DNA of 64,000 nucleotides, from positions 2,718,946 through 2,782,945 of the forward strand of contig CAJFCJ010000006.1 in the NCBI GenBank assembly GCA_904063045.1. The letters run 5' to 3'. The position numbers and the translations under genes were made by a program. Shown here in pieces: positions 15,274 through 28,273 of the stretch. Positions within the stretch are counted from its first letter, which is position 1, and every line of letters begins with the position of its first letter. The notes below the pieces were generated by a model that was not told where the DNA came from, searched no databases, and saw nothing but the letters and a program-made list of their open reading frames with translations. This DNA comes from Dimorphilus gyrociliatus. Its lineage: Eukaryota > Annelida > Polychaeta > Dinophilidae.

Positions 15274-15656
15274 CCTATATTTTTAGTTAGCTCAAACCAG
15301 TTTCTGTTTAGTGGAGCTACCCACAATGCTAAGTAACGTTAAAGCTCATAAAGACATTAGAACTAACTCCTTGATTAGTATTCATTGGGTTTAGTAACAT
15401 TTAACAGCCTTCGGCGTTTGACCTTCAAGTTATTAACAACTCTAATTGAGTTGTATTAAAACGCTCGTTCCCTCAATAAATGACATCCTATTCGTCCTTT
15501 TAATCAGCATCATGATTGATATTATTAAAATTTTCAATAGAATTAGGTTTTTATGTATAATATACATATATATTTTTTAATATAACTCAATAATTAATAA
15601 AATTTTGACAATTATAATAACAATTTAACAGATTTATAATTTTTCTCAATTAATTA
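15274..15656. other. Spacer between the RING gene and RINT1
   Basis: AT-rich. It contains the promoter of the minus-strand RING gene and the 3' flank of RINT1. No ORF or RNA gene is supported. Confidence 0.5.
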
Positions 15657-18804
<3,148 letters not shown>

Positions 18805-19220
18805 CGATTGTGCGAAATACAGCAAAAGCAGACTAAAATATTTAACAGTTTTCTTTAAATAAATACTTCCAAATGTTCAAAGTTATACGTTTTATGTTTC
18901 AATTTTCATATATTTTTCCAAAAGTGTTTAACTTTTTTTAAGGTCCAAAAATGATATAACACTTGGTTTTAATTCATGATTATGATTACAAAATAGAACA
19001 ATTTGTTAATCAAAGAAAAAGTTATTTATAGCGATTTGTTTCCGATAGACAAACAATAAAAAAATATGATTTATTTATCACTTAACCTGAAATGTGTTAT
19101 CAAAGTATGATAGTATTTAAACATCTTATTACAATAATAATTAGTTAGACGAAAATGGATATTAAGTGTCTATAGGCTTCGAAGTTGAAGGATTTAGATA
19201 TTTATTCATAGTTGATTGCT
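18805..19220. other. Spacer between RINT1 and the death-domain gene
   Basis: Very AT-rich; the RINT1 promoter must lie here on the minus strand. No coding potential or RNA gene seen. Confidence 0.5.
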
Positions 19221-19867
19221 CTAAGATTTTTTTGGAAAGAGGTCAGGCACTAACTCAATATCTTCTTGATATTTTTCCATAAAGAAGTCTGCAAGCTCTT
19301 CCCTTCCGATGGAACGAAGACCTCTCTCTAATTCTCTAGCTTTATCTCTTTTTTTCATAAGAAATGAAAAATATTGAATATTGAATTGCTTAAATTAAAT
19401 TATATATATTTTTAAACCTGTCTTTTGCAGAAGCTCTCATAGTTCGCCAATAAAGTAACATATTAGCAGCAAATTCTTCGTCTTCTTGTTCTTTTTCGCA
19501 GGCCGAGACAGTGTCCTTAACCAATTTGGTTGTTGGAACATTTAGATACATGCATAATTTCACTGTGTCAACTACACCCAACTCTCTTCCCATATTCATC
19601 ACTGAAGATATGCATAAGGCCAATTTTTCTTTTTTGACAACTGTAAATGAAAATTACAAGTTTATAAAATATCATTAATATGAAGATTTTAAAAAGAGAA
19701 TATTCAGAATGAAGACAATAACAGAAGATGAAATTATTTTATAGAGATAGAAATGTCAGATATAACTTGTTTTCTTTCTAAAGACCTCTTTCTCTGTAAA
19801 GCTTTTGCCAGTTTTCTTCATCTCGGGTTGTTGCAAGAGTTACCTTCTTTTTTTTGCTCATGCTCAT
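19221..19867 (-). CDS. Small death-domain protein
   Basis: Three exons (19867-19786, 19640-19418, then ~19360-19221) join in phase to give about 145 residues. The N-terminal ~30 residues are basic and charged. The rest is a six-helix pattern typical of the death domain: MGRELGVVDTVKLCMYLNVP, then a helix containing MLLYWRTMRASAKDRDKARE, then ERGLRSIGREELADFF, where the W, R and GREELADF positions match the death-domain consensus. There is no other domain, receptor segment or catalytic part, so it would be a stand-alone adaptor. Binding partner and pathway are unknown. The first exon ends at a GTCTTT donor, weaker than its neighbours, but it is the one that keeps the frame. Confidence 0.7.
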
Positions 19868-19973
19868 GATGATGTTTGTAGTTTATAAACTTTAGCCTAG
19901 CTGTGTGTGGCTGCCTATTCCCTTACATAAACTCTTTAATAAAGCTATATCAACAAAACCCCCTAACCGATCT

Positions 19974-20026
19974 ATGACAAACAATAGGCGGCTGTCACGG
20001 TAATATCGAACCCCATTGTTTGTCAT
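19974..20026. repeat. Inverted repeat, 15-base arms
   Basis: The arms ATGACAAACAATAGG (19974-19988) and CCCATTGTTTGTCAT (20012-20026) pair at 14 of 15 positions around a 23-base loop. The element lies between the 3' end of the small PP1-motif gene and the start of the death-domain gene. Confidence 0.8.
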
Positions 20027-20040
20027 TGTCAGAGCGTCAC

Positions 20041-20366
20041 CTAGCGGTTACCGGAAGGTCCGGTATTGTCATTATCCCCTTGAACTACGATTGCAGGAAT
20101 ATCGTTAAACGTGACATGTTTTCTATTCGAATCGCTGGGATGTGTCATTACTCGATCTTCATCCGAACGACCGATAGGTTCTAAACGTCCTTGCGTTGTA
20201 AAATATGACAAGCCATCCATTCCTATATCATTAGGTAATCTACTTCTGAGCGTTTTTTCATAGTTATTATTATTCTTTTTAACTTTCCGACACTTTTTAA
20301 ACTTGAATTTAAATTAAATGACAAATTCAGAAGCCTTAACTTACTAGGTTGTTCAATTTCGCCCAT
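20041..20366 (-). CDS. Small conserved-looking protein with a PP1-docking-like motif
   Basis: Two exons: 20366-20345 (MGEIEQP) and a second from about 20295 to the stop at 20041, joined in phase. They give about 87 residues. The protein is polar and without membrane segments. It contains RSRLPNDIGMDGLSYFTTQG and, near the end, KHVTF, which fits the [RK]xVxF docking motif for protein phosphatase 1. The following DIPAIVV is a hydrophobic strand. I do not recognise the family. The exon pair, the in-phase splice and the ordered composition support a real gene, but a chance ORF is not excluded. Confidence 0.55.
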
Positions 20367-20932
20367 TTTATCCAAAAATGAAACTATAACTTAAGCTCAA
20401 CAAGTAGACTGAATTGGTTGTCAAGCAATAGGCCAATGAAGGCCTGCTTAAGCACATAAGACGAAATCAATAATAATATTTATTAAGGCCTTCAAAGTGA
20501 TGCTAGGAGACTCTTCATAATTCATAATTAATTAGCTTTATCGATTCTATGGTAACTCTTTTGAAAAAATGATAAATATTTCTTATATCCTAATGGAAAA
20601 GTCGTATAAAACTGTATAAACTAGAAAAGAGCCTTTCCCCCGAAGATTTACCTCTAAAATCTTGAAAAAATTGAATATTTTTTACGTTGAAAATCGTAAA
20701 AACGCGTAGGAAATAGAACGGAAAAATTAAAGTTTCCGGAGAAATTTAATTGCATCCGGTCTTTGGGATATTTCTTTTTTATGTTCCGCTATTTGAATTA
20801 TTGTAAAATTTATCATTTCCTTAAAAATGTGATCAAACATTATACTATAATTATGTCTTTAAAGAGCATTATTCCAGCTTTTATTGCTTTCAAGATACAA
20901 ACAGTATAAGAACTGAGACATAAAGAATATAT

Positions 20933-21613
20933 TTAAAGAACAATACTCGAAAGAGTGACTACTTTTTCAGTCATTTCAACATTATGAACACCCGGTTTTT
21001 GTAAAATTCTCAATTTTTCATTTTCCCACCAATTTTTAAGATAAATTGAATATTTCTTCTCATTTGGAAAGGAAAAAGAGCACAGTTTATGATTTTTAAC
21101 TTCAGTTTTGCTTTCACATCGTCTTCTTGCGAATAAACTAACATTGATTTGTACAACTTTTAAAGGAATGTCTTCAAGAGTCTTTGTAGCTGCAATAATA
21201 TCATCCCCCGTTTTGTAAACGATTGGAAATCCTAAGAGTAGACCGGCTGCATAGCAGTGATCTTTTAAGATATCTATATCTTCTATTTGTAAGCAAACTT
21301 CTTCAGATTGAAAATCATTCAACAAATTAACAGTCTTAGCCTTATAGAAAAGGTTATTATAATTAGGGCATGTAATGTAAGTATCATTTTCAATAGTAAA
21401 CGTATTCAAGGTAGAATTGCTTAAGTAATCAGGATTGATTGAGCAATAATCAATCAAAACTGATGGTCTCAATTCTAATAAGACGCAATGAATATCTAAA
21501 GAGAATTTTAACCAGTTTTTGGCCTTATTACCAATCACAGTTCTCCATCTATTCTTCGAACACTCAAAACAAAGTGAAGTTGAATCGGAATGTCTAGCTT
21601 TTTTCTTGCTCAT
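20933..21613 (-). CDS. UPF0739 / C1orf74-like protein
   Basis: An intronless 226-codon gene. N-terminal cysteines (CFEC) are followed by a mixed alpha/beta domain containing HCVLLELRPSVLIDYCSIN and YAAGLLLGFPIVYKTGDD, which resemble the conserved core of vertebrate C1orf74 (UPF0739, DUF4504), a family with no known function. The start ATG (21613) lies 20 bases inside the end of GTF3C6 in a different frame (stop at 21594). The two could therefore share one transcript, with translation re-starting at this ATG. The assignment rests on remembered family sequence and is moderate. Confidence 0.62.
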   Translation of the reverse strand: MSKKKARHSDSTSLCFECSKNRWRTVIGNKAKNWLKFSLDIHCVLLELRPSVLIDYCSINPDYLSNSTLNTFTIENDTYITCPNYNNLFYKAKTVNLLNDFQSEEVCLQIEDIDILKDHCYAAGLLLGFPIVYKTGDDIIAATKTLEDIPLKVVQINVSLFARRRCESKTEVKNHKLCSFSFPNEKKYSIYLKNWWENEKLRILQKPGVHNVEMTEKVVTLSSIVL

Positions 21614-22063
21614 TTTCTTCTTTCGAAACGAGGAAAACTCTTCTCATGCGTAATATTTTATCTGTGGTATATTTTCCCTTTAATTCAACTTGCTTATTGT
21701 CAAATTCACTTTTCTCAAGCAACAACTGCGTGCCAACAGAATCTTCGTATTCCCCCTCAAATGTATAGTTATCAATCTATTCCAAAAGAAAAATTCCATT
21801 TCAATCATCGAAATTAATAAATTAAGCTTAATTATTGTGAAATCTAGCTTTGCCTATTAAAAGATGGAATAAGGATGAGAAAATTTCGCTTATCTTACTT
21901 GTAAATAAGGTCTGTCTGTTTCGATTCCTAGAATTCTTATGAAACAATTTTTTAAGCTGTCTAAATTCCACTCAAAGCCGTCCAAAACCCCTTCAATTTT
22001 AACAAGAACTAATTCCTCTTCGTATTCCTCTTCAACGTTTTGTGTTTCAGAATTTTCGGTCAT
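21594..22063 (-). CDS. GTF3C6: TFIIIC subunit 6 (TFIIIC35)
   Basis: Two exons, 22063-21899 and 21776-21594, joined in phase. They give about 115 residues with the TFIIIC tau55-related beta-barrel: EEELVLVKIEGVLDG, then ILGIETDRPYLQ|IDNYTFEGEYEDSVGT across the intron, matching human LGIDTERPILQV and FAGEYEDTLGT, and a KYTTDKILRMRR strand like KKLSMTRTLL. TFIIIC recognises the A and B boxes of tRNA genes and recruits TFIIIB for RNA polymerase III. The protein is half the human length because the acidic C-terminal tail is absent. The stop overlaps the start of the downstream gene by 20 bases. Confidence 0.85.
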
Positions 22064-22267
22064 TCTACGGTCTGTTTTAAGATAAAAAAGTCTCAATTCT
22101 TTTATTCTAACCTAAGAGAATTAATGTATTCAAAACTTGACTTTTTTAAAGATGATAGCAAAAACTATACATATATACTTTTATACTAAAATATACTAAT
22201 ATATATATTTATATAAAGGAGTATGAAGACAATATTTAGAAGAGTTGTCTTTCAGTTTTTCGCTTTT

Positions 22268-23110
22268 TTAAATAATTCGGTGATCTCTTAAGCTTTCCAT
22301 CTCCAGATGACATTCGTTATTGTCATCAACCTTCTCACCTCTCTTATAACAAAGATCATAGATCTCTTCGATAACGTGAAGCAAATTTTTTCCGATTTGT
22401 ATAATATTTTTAAAAACGAAGACGCTAAGGGCACCAAATCCCTGATGGAATAGAATAATCCTCTGGATGAATATTGGTATGTTTAAAACCAAATTGTAAA
22501 CGGCTGTAAGTATTGTAGCTGTTCTTGAACTTTTTCCAAGAAGAAGTAAATGAAAAACTGGTAAAATTAAAGTAACGCAAGCTATAGCAAGAACTGCGTT
22601 TGCCTGACGAAAAGATAACATATAGTTGGACCCTTCAAGAAGAAAGTTTAAGTTTATAGTTCCATCAATCATATCAATTGCGCCTGAAAATACCAAATCT
22701 TCATATTTTAGGACGGCGGTTGAGTAAAGTACAAAAATAGCTGATGATCCTGCTAGCACAAGTACAATGTTTGATTGTTGGAAGATACCCTTAAGCAGAT
22801 CTACATTTTCATCTAATGCAAGCAAAACTCTAAAAATATAAACAGTTTTTATAACTATAACAGCAATATATAGGCACCATATGACAAAAGAAGAGGAATT
22901 TTTACCAATTTTTTTGAAAGGTAAATAAGGCCTAATGACAAACATTGCAACGAACAGTATCAAAGTTAAACAATCAGGAACTAAAGTTATATACCACAAT
23001 TTTTTATGGGTTATGAGGATATAGTTTAGGTACACAGCTTGTAAAATGTATAATATAGAACACACGACTGCAGAAGCAATTGCTTTCCACGTTTTTTTCA
23101 AGGATAACAT
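22268..23110 (-). CDS. TMEM121-like multi-pass membrane protein
   Basis: An intronless 280-codon gene with about seven to eight hydrophobic segments. Order and local motifs resemble TMEM121: a VPDCLTLILFVAMFVIRPY-type second segment, SSFVIWCLYIAVIVIKTVYI (human has AMILWFLYIFVLEIKLYFI), an AIDMIDGTINLNFLLEG stretch like LDLLDLLDMQASLWEP, and FVFKNIIQIGKNLLHVIEE like IFVGKNVVALATKACTFLE. The family has no settled function; vertebrate members have been linked to heart development. The short cytosolic tail is acidic. The gene is divergent from Rab GDI, which starts 471 bases away. Confidence 0.65.
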   Translation of the reverse strand: MLSLKKTWKAIASAVVCSILYILQAVYLNYILITHKKLWYITLVPDCLTLILFVAMFVIRPYLPFKKIGKNSSSFVIWCLYIAVIVIKTVYIFRVLLALDENVDLLKGIFQQSNIVLVLAGSSAIFVLYSTAVLKYEDLVFSGAIDMIDGTINLNFLLEGSNYMLSFRQANAVLAIACVTLILPVFHLLLLGKSSRTATILTAVYNLVLNIPIFIQRIILFHQGFGALSVFVFKNIIQIGKNLLHVIEEIYDLCYKRGEKVDDNNECHLEMESLRDHRII

Positions 23111-23581
23111 AATGTTGTCTAAAAAAGGACAAGTTTGTATAACTTACTCAGGTTAGGCACAAGTCTTCTCAGGGTTCCTGTTCCACCCCGTTTTAGATAC
23201 GATAATATTTATAACATGACATTAACAACAGTGATAAAGAATTTTCGAAGAAGTCGAGTATGTTGACTTTTTTAAAATGGCTGTTTGGGGTTGTGAAACT
23301 AGTAGACATATTTGAGTAACCAAGTCAAACTAAAATTATATAAATAAAGAAAATTTAGTATAGAGCAGTAACTTGTACATGTTAATCAAAATGTCAATGT
23401 CATATTAAGTCCTTTACCACCATAACGAAAAACTTAAGTAATCATCAATAATACGCGATCAAAAAACAAATTCAACCAATCACAATCCACTTTACAATCT
23501 TTATCAACGCCTTCCAACACGTCACATAAATTTACTTGCTTTTGGTAAATTCTCCTGCATTGCGCGTTGAGACAAACAAAT
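23111..23581. promoter_or_regulatory. Divergent promoter region, TMEM121-like gene / Rab GDI
   Basis: It lies between two start codons facing away from each other, so it must hold both promoters and 5' UTRs. I could not single out core elements. Confidence 0.5.
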
Positions 23582-25356
23582 ATGGATCAAGAATATGATG
23601 TTATAGTTTTGGGAACAGGGTTAAAGGTAAGCTTTACTGATGCATAGCGAATTTTTTTAGCTAGCAATTCATTATTATAATTCTCCATATAATTAATTGT
23701 TCACATTTTATCTCATAATTTTTTTTGCTTTCACAGGAATGTGTGATTAGTGGACTTATGTCTGTTAGTGGAAAGAAAGTATTACACATGGATAGAAACA
23801 GCTACTATGGAGGGGAATCGGCGTCCATTACGCCCTTAACTGATGTAAGTTTAGAGGAAATGAGATAGGAATTACACCAAAGAATATTACTTAATAGTTT
23901 TAATTTTGACGCTAACTCTAAGAAATCATCTAATTTAGGCTTAATTAAGGTTGTTATCCAAAATTTGGCGCAACTTTGCATATTTCCTTGTCAACTTATT
24001 GTCAAAAGTTCTCCTTCAAATATTTCAATTTGCTTTACATAATACTATACCAAGAATTTTTTTATCCAGCTGTTCAAACACTTCAAGAAAGATGAGAAAC
24101 CTCCAGAAAATTTTGGTCCATTTCGTGATTGGAATGTTGATTTAATCCCAAAATTCATCATGTCGACTGGTAAATTGTTATTCATATCTCTATGATTTGT
24201 TCTAACGATTTTATTGATTACAGGTCAACTATCAAAGCTCTTGATACATACCGGTGTAACTCGCTATTTGGAATTTAAACAAATCGAGGGTAGTTATGTA
24301 TTCAAGGGTAAAAAGGTCTATAAGGTACCCGCTACCGAAACGGAAGCTTTAGCAACGAGCCTGATGGGAATTTTCGAAAAGAGAAGATTCAAGAAATTTC
24401 TCTCGGTAATTATAATTTTATAGCTAGTTTGGTAATATTATAAACTTTTGTACTTGTAGTTCGTCGCTTCTTATAAGGAAGATGATCCTAAAACGTGGGA
24501 TGGCTCAGATTTACAGAAAATGACGATGCAGGAGTTATTCACAAAATTCGGATTGGACAGTAACACTGCCGATTTTACTGGGCATGCTATGGCACTGCAT
24601 ACTGACGACAATTATCTTAGAGAGCCAGCTATTCACACAGTCAAGAGAGTCATCTTGTACTGTGAGTCGTTAGCAGCTTTCAAAAAGTCTCCATACCTTT
24701 ATCCTTTGTATGGTTTGGGAGAGTTGCCCCAAGGATTTGCGAGATTGAGTGCCGTGTACGGTGGCACATACATGCTGAACAAACCCTGTGATGAAATCGT
24801 ATACGATAGCGAAGGAAAAGTTTGTGGTGTTAGAAGCGGTGATGATATTGCTAAGTGCAAGAAGGTTGTGTGCGATCCATCATACGTTCCTGACAAAGTT
24901 CAAAAAGCTGGACGAGTGGCCAGGATTATATGTATCATGAATCACACAATTCCCAATACCAACAACAGCACCAGTTGTCAATTGATTCTGCCCCAAAATC
25001 AGCTCAACCGAAAGCACGATATCTACGTTTGCATGGTTTCCAGCGTCCATAATGTAGCTCCGAAGGACTACTATGTCGCTATGGTTTCAAGTATGGTTGA
25101 AACAAATGATCCTGAATGTGAATTGAAACCTGGTTTAGATCTGCTGGGCCCTATTCTGAGGAAGTTTGTCAGTATTTCAGATGTTTACGAACCTAAAGAC
25201 GCGGGAGAAGAGAATGGTCTTGTTATTTCTAAAAGCTACGATGCCACAACGCACTTCGAAACGGCTTGTCAAGACATTTTGAGCATGTATAAGCGAATAA
25301 CAGAAAAGGAGTTCGACTTTTCCCAGATTAAAGATAACATTCATACTGAAGAATAA
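23582..25356 (+). CDS. GDI: Rab GDP-dissociation inhibitor
   Basis: Five exons (23582-23626, 23737-23844, 24070-24169, 24224-24405, 24460-25356), all joined in phase. The N-terminal dinucleotide-binding-like motif [20 protein letters not shown] is followed by [20 protein letters not shown], a GDI signature. Further on are [50 protein letters not shown] and a C-terminal ISDVYEP. The length, about 443 residues, equals animal GDIs. It extracts prenylated GDP-bound Rabs from membranes and keeps them soluble. Its client prenylation resembles, but is separate from, the GGTase-I made by PGGT1B in this window. Confidence 0.96.
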
Positions 25357-25543
25357 ATTCTAACCCTTAACTAATTTTAGGCAACTTAAGCCATATAATT
25401 GTGTAATGCTATGTACTATGAATGTTGCTGCATGCGTTAGATGGGAGTTATTTCGTTCAGTTAATTAAAATTAATCATTCCGACTCATTTATAGAAATAA
25501 CTGTGCTTTATCTTGAATGTGTATAAATAAAACAGCGAAGCAT

Positions 25544-26437
25544 TTACGAACTAAACTCGAAACCCTTCGTCTTCAAATCATTCTTGGCTTCGCGAATTTG
25601 CTGTCATATAATAAGTTTATTATTTCATTTGAAAAAGTAGATAAAAACGAACCTGCTTCAATTCTTCTGAAGCATCCACACAATCGTTAAATGTAGCTAC
25701 GCGATAGGCAACAACTCCGGCTGAAAATACCTAAAAAGAATAAGCAATTAAAAATAAATATATTTCTCGTTTTGTTTAAAATTCTCTTACCGCAAATCCG
25801 ATACCTAGTAGAATGGGCGACTGCAAGAGATCATAAATATAATTAATACTTAAGGTTAGAAAAACGACCATAGACATGGTACGAAAGTAGTTTACAGAGA
25901 GATGTGAAAAATAGAAAGAAAGTCTTGGAGGGGATGTCGAGCATATTAAAAAAACTAAACTTTCACTTTTAACAGCCTGTAGATTTATTACCGTGATTAG
26001 AACATTTAGAATTACTCTTGCAAAGAGTGAAAGTCAAGTTTAACAAAACCGTTTGTAGAAGTAAGCACTCGAATGGAAAATTAACATCCGCTAACCTAAG
26101 GATATACTAATGAAACGACTTTTCCCGACAATGACAGGTATTAAAAAGGCTTTACTTCCCGCTTAGGGGTGTTAACACTTATATGGCTCTTTCTAATGGG
26201 TGACCGGGATAATTTTATTATTCACTCTAAATCACTAGGAATAGTAACTATAAAAGGAGTTGCATCCAGCAGTCGGATGCAGTGGAAAAAAGAGAATTAT
26301 ACTAACTAGAAGTAAAACATTTCTGGTGTTGGAATTCATTTCAAAAGGTGTTTTTTCGAATAATACAGCCAACCAGAGAGTTAGTATAGCCGATACCAAA
26401 GTTATCCATTCAAGTAATTTCGACATTATTATTATTT
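25544..26437 (-). CDS. DPM3: Dolichol-phosphate mannosyltransferase subunit 3
   Basis: Four exons. 26437-26307 encodes MSKLLEWITLVSAILTLWLA with two hydrophobic segments. 25820-25791 encodes SPILLGIGFA. ~25735-25655 encodes VFSAGVVAYRVATFNDCVDA. The last encodes QIREAKNDLKTKGFEF. The YRVATF.DC..A..EL...I.EA...L segment is nearly diagnostic of DPM3, the small ER membrane subunit that tethers the catalytic DPM1 and supports Dol-P-Man synthesis for N-glycans, GPI anchors and mannosylation. Length about 90 residues, as in human. The first intron (25821-26306, 486 nt) is much longer than typical here. The frame read past the donor at 26306 is intron. Confidence 0.93.
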
Positions 26438-26635
26438 TTATCGGGTAAAAGGAACCAATCGAATCTTTGCAATATATGAAATAGTTTTGAAAAACAGTAC
26501 AGTAAGTTATTTTCAAATTTTCAGAAAGTACTACCAATCACATCAAGTTTTAAATTAAACTATATTAAATTTTATTTTATTCTTTTTTAGATGTAGTAAA
26601 CTTTACAAAACGTCAAAAGCTCCACGCAAGAAACT

Positions 26636-26700
26636 TTCACCGGTTCAAACCGATTTCAGACCGGTTAATACCGGCGACATGCGCCCCCTGTCCAGAGAGT
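26636..26700. promoter_or_regulatory. Cluster of ACCGGTT-type sites
   Basis: Within about 45 bases there are CACCGGTTCAAACCG, AGACCGGTTAAT and ATACCGGCG. They resemble the AACCGGTT motif bound by Grainyhead/CP2 factors. They lie ~260-300 bases upstream of the miRNA hairpin and could be its enhancer or promoter. Confidence 0.45.
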
Positions 26701-26929
26701 CTGTGACACTTTACTTTCACTGCTTAACTTTTAACCTTGCTATTTCATTGAAAATTTACACGTGTTTTTCCCTTTCTGCTGAAATTGTATGTGTTACGTA
26801 ATTAAAATTATGTAACCCAACGAATTGCTTTCCTTTCTCAAAAACTCCCTCTAGTCAGTCGGCGTCTGGGAGCCGAAACGTTCGAACCTCCTACTTGAAA
26901 ACGTGGAGACGTGGACAGCATTTGGAAAG

Positions 26930-27015
26930 ATACTTCGTGCTTTCACTAATGGCACTATAAGAATTCGCGTTAAACATTCGCGAATTCCTATATGCCATAC
27001 GTAAAAGGTGCGACT
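26930..27015 (+). ncRNA. mir-263: miR-263/miR-183 family microRNA precursor
   Basis: The 5' arm reads AATGGCACTATAAGAATTCG from 26948, sharing the full AATGGCAC seed and the AAGAATTC centre with arthropod miR-263a and vertebrate miR-183. The 3' arm (about 26979-26999, CGCGAATTCCTATATGCCAT) pairs with it: a perfect GAATTCGCG/CGCGAATTC core, a short mismatch, then ATGGCA/TGCCAT. The stem extends on both sides with G-U pairs. The loop is about 9 bases (TTAAACATT). In animals the family is expressed in sensory and ciliated cells. A TCAGTC initiator-like motif lies near 26854 and a good splice donor (GGTAAGAAT) near 27040, so the hairpin may sit in the first exon of a spliced primary transcript. 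No protein-coding frame covers it. Confidence 0.88.
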
Positions 27016-27039
27016 AAACTGCAATTTTTACTCCAAAAT

Positions 27040-27877
27040 AGGTAAGAATTCTCAAAGCCATTTTGAGTATTTCGAGTTGATAGAATAAAAATGACATAGT
27101 TTTAAACCAAGTATTTAAAACTATTTATACCTCTATATAAATTTCTTAAATGTTACATTTTACTTTTAAAACTACAAAATATTATTAGATATTAAAAAAG
27201 TTAGGGCGGGCCACGTTCTGACCCTTCAATGAACCTTGAAAGGCGTCTTAATCTATAGCTAACGATATTCGGTGTACATTTCTAACTAACAGTCAGCAGT
27301 TAGTTTGCGATATTTGTTCTCTATTCTTAACTAATAGCCTATTTACTTTATTACATAACGCATTCCTTGTTACAACAATCCTATCTGATTCATTTCGTTT
27401 AAAAGACTCGAGTTACAGAGAAGTATTAGGGTATTTGCAAATGTAGCCTTTTCTTAACAATAACGCCATAAACGACAAGGTTTACTTTACTTTTCACAAC
27501 CTTAGAATGCTAAGCAGTTTCTTTTTCTTCTTCCAAATTCATTAGAATTGTAAGGGCAAATAGTTCAATTTAGTAAATATTTGAAATTCTTTAAGAAAAT
27601 AAGGTACCAATCAAATTCTAATCAACGTTATACAAACGAACGTTTTAATTCACCTAGACATCTGCTAGGGAGACGCTTTGAAAATGGTCATTATGTAATT
27701 CTTGAATTAAAGCTTTTCTTGTAATTAAATTCCTCAAATGCATAAAAGAGTTCAATTCAATACCTGGATAATTTTGAATGTCTTGGTGACAAAATGTACT
27801 TAACGTCAAGCTGTTTTAAATTTCAAGCTATATGATAACCGTGTATATTAAAATTTAAGAAAAACCCAATTAATTTA
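27040..27877. other. Non-coding stretch downstream of the miRNA hairpin
   Basis: No long ORF. It may contain the rest of the miRNA primary transcript and the promoter of the coiled-coil gene at 27878. No further hairpin with a known miRNA seed was seen. Confidence 0.45.
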
Positions 27878-28273
27878 ATGGCGGATACTCGGCGAGTTGG
27901 CCATTTCGTTGACAAGGGTGAATTATTTAAACAGAATCGCATGTCAGAATTACGTAAAAATCTGCTTAAGTCGAAAAATATGTATAGATTAATAGATAAT
28001 CAGGCTATAAAAATAAATCACGAATTAATTGAAATGGGTCATCGTCTATTCGATATTAAATCCAAAATCGAGCTGGCAGGGAAAGATATAGACCATTTTA
28101 GAAGGGATAATACATCTGTAAGGAATGCTAATTTTACTCTTACGCGTGAAAGAAATGCTTTGAAACGTGAATTGTATAAAATGGAAAGAAACGGAATTGC
28201 AATATCGAGTTTTAGAAAGGATTTATTAAAGAACGGTGTAGACAATTATGAGGCTGGCGAAAATTATGATTGA
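27878..28273 (+). CDS. Orphan small coiled-coil protein
   Basis: An intronless 131-codon frame beginning MADTRRVGHFVDKGELFKQN. It is almost entirely charged helix with heptad-like hydrophobic spacing (residues ~20-115), and has no membrane segment or signal peptide. I do not recognise the family. It looks like a real gene: it has a sensible ATG, no low-complexity bias, and a position in its own slot. Its stop (28271-28273) runs 10 bases past the stop of the convergent DPCD gene, so the two coding ends overlap tail to tail. It might be a small cytoskeletal or ciliary protein, but only its neighbour suggests that. Confidence 0.6.
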   Translation: MADTRRVGHFVDKGELFKQNRMSELRKNLLKSKNMYRLIDNQAIKINHELIEMGHRLFDIKSKIELAGKDIDHFRRDNTSVRNANFTLTRERNALKRELYKMERNGIAISSFRKDLLKNGVDNYEAGENYD

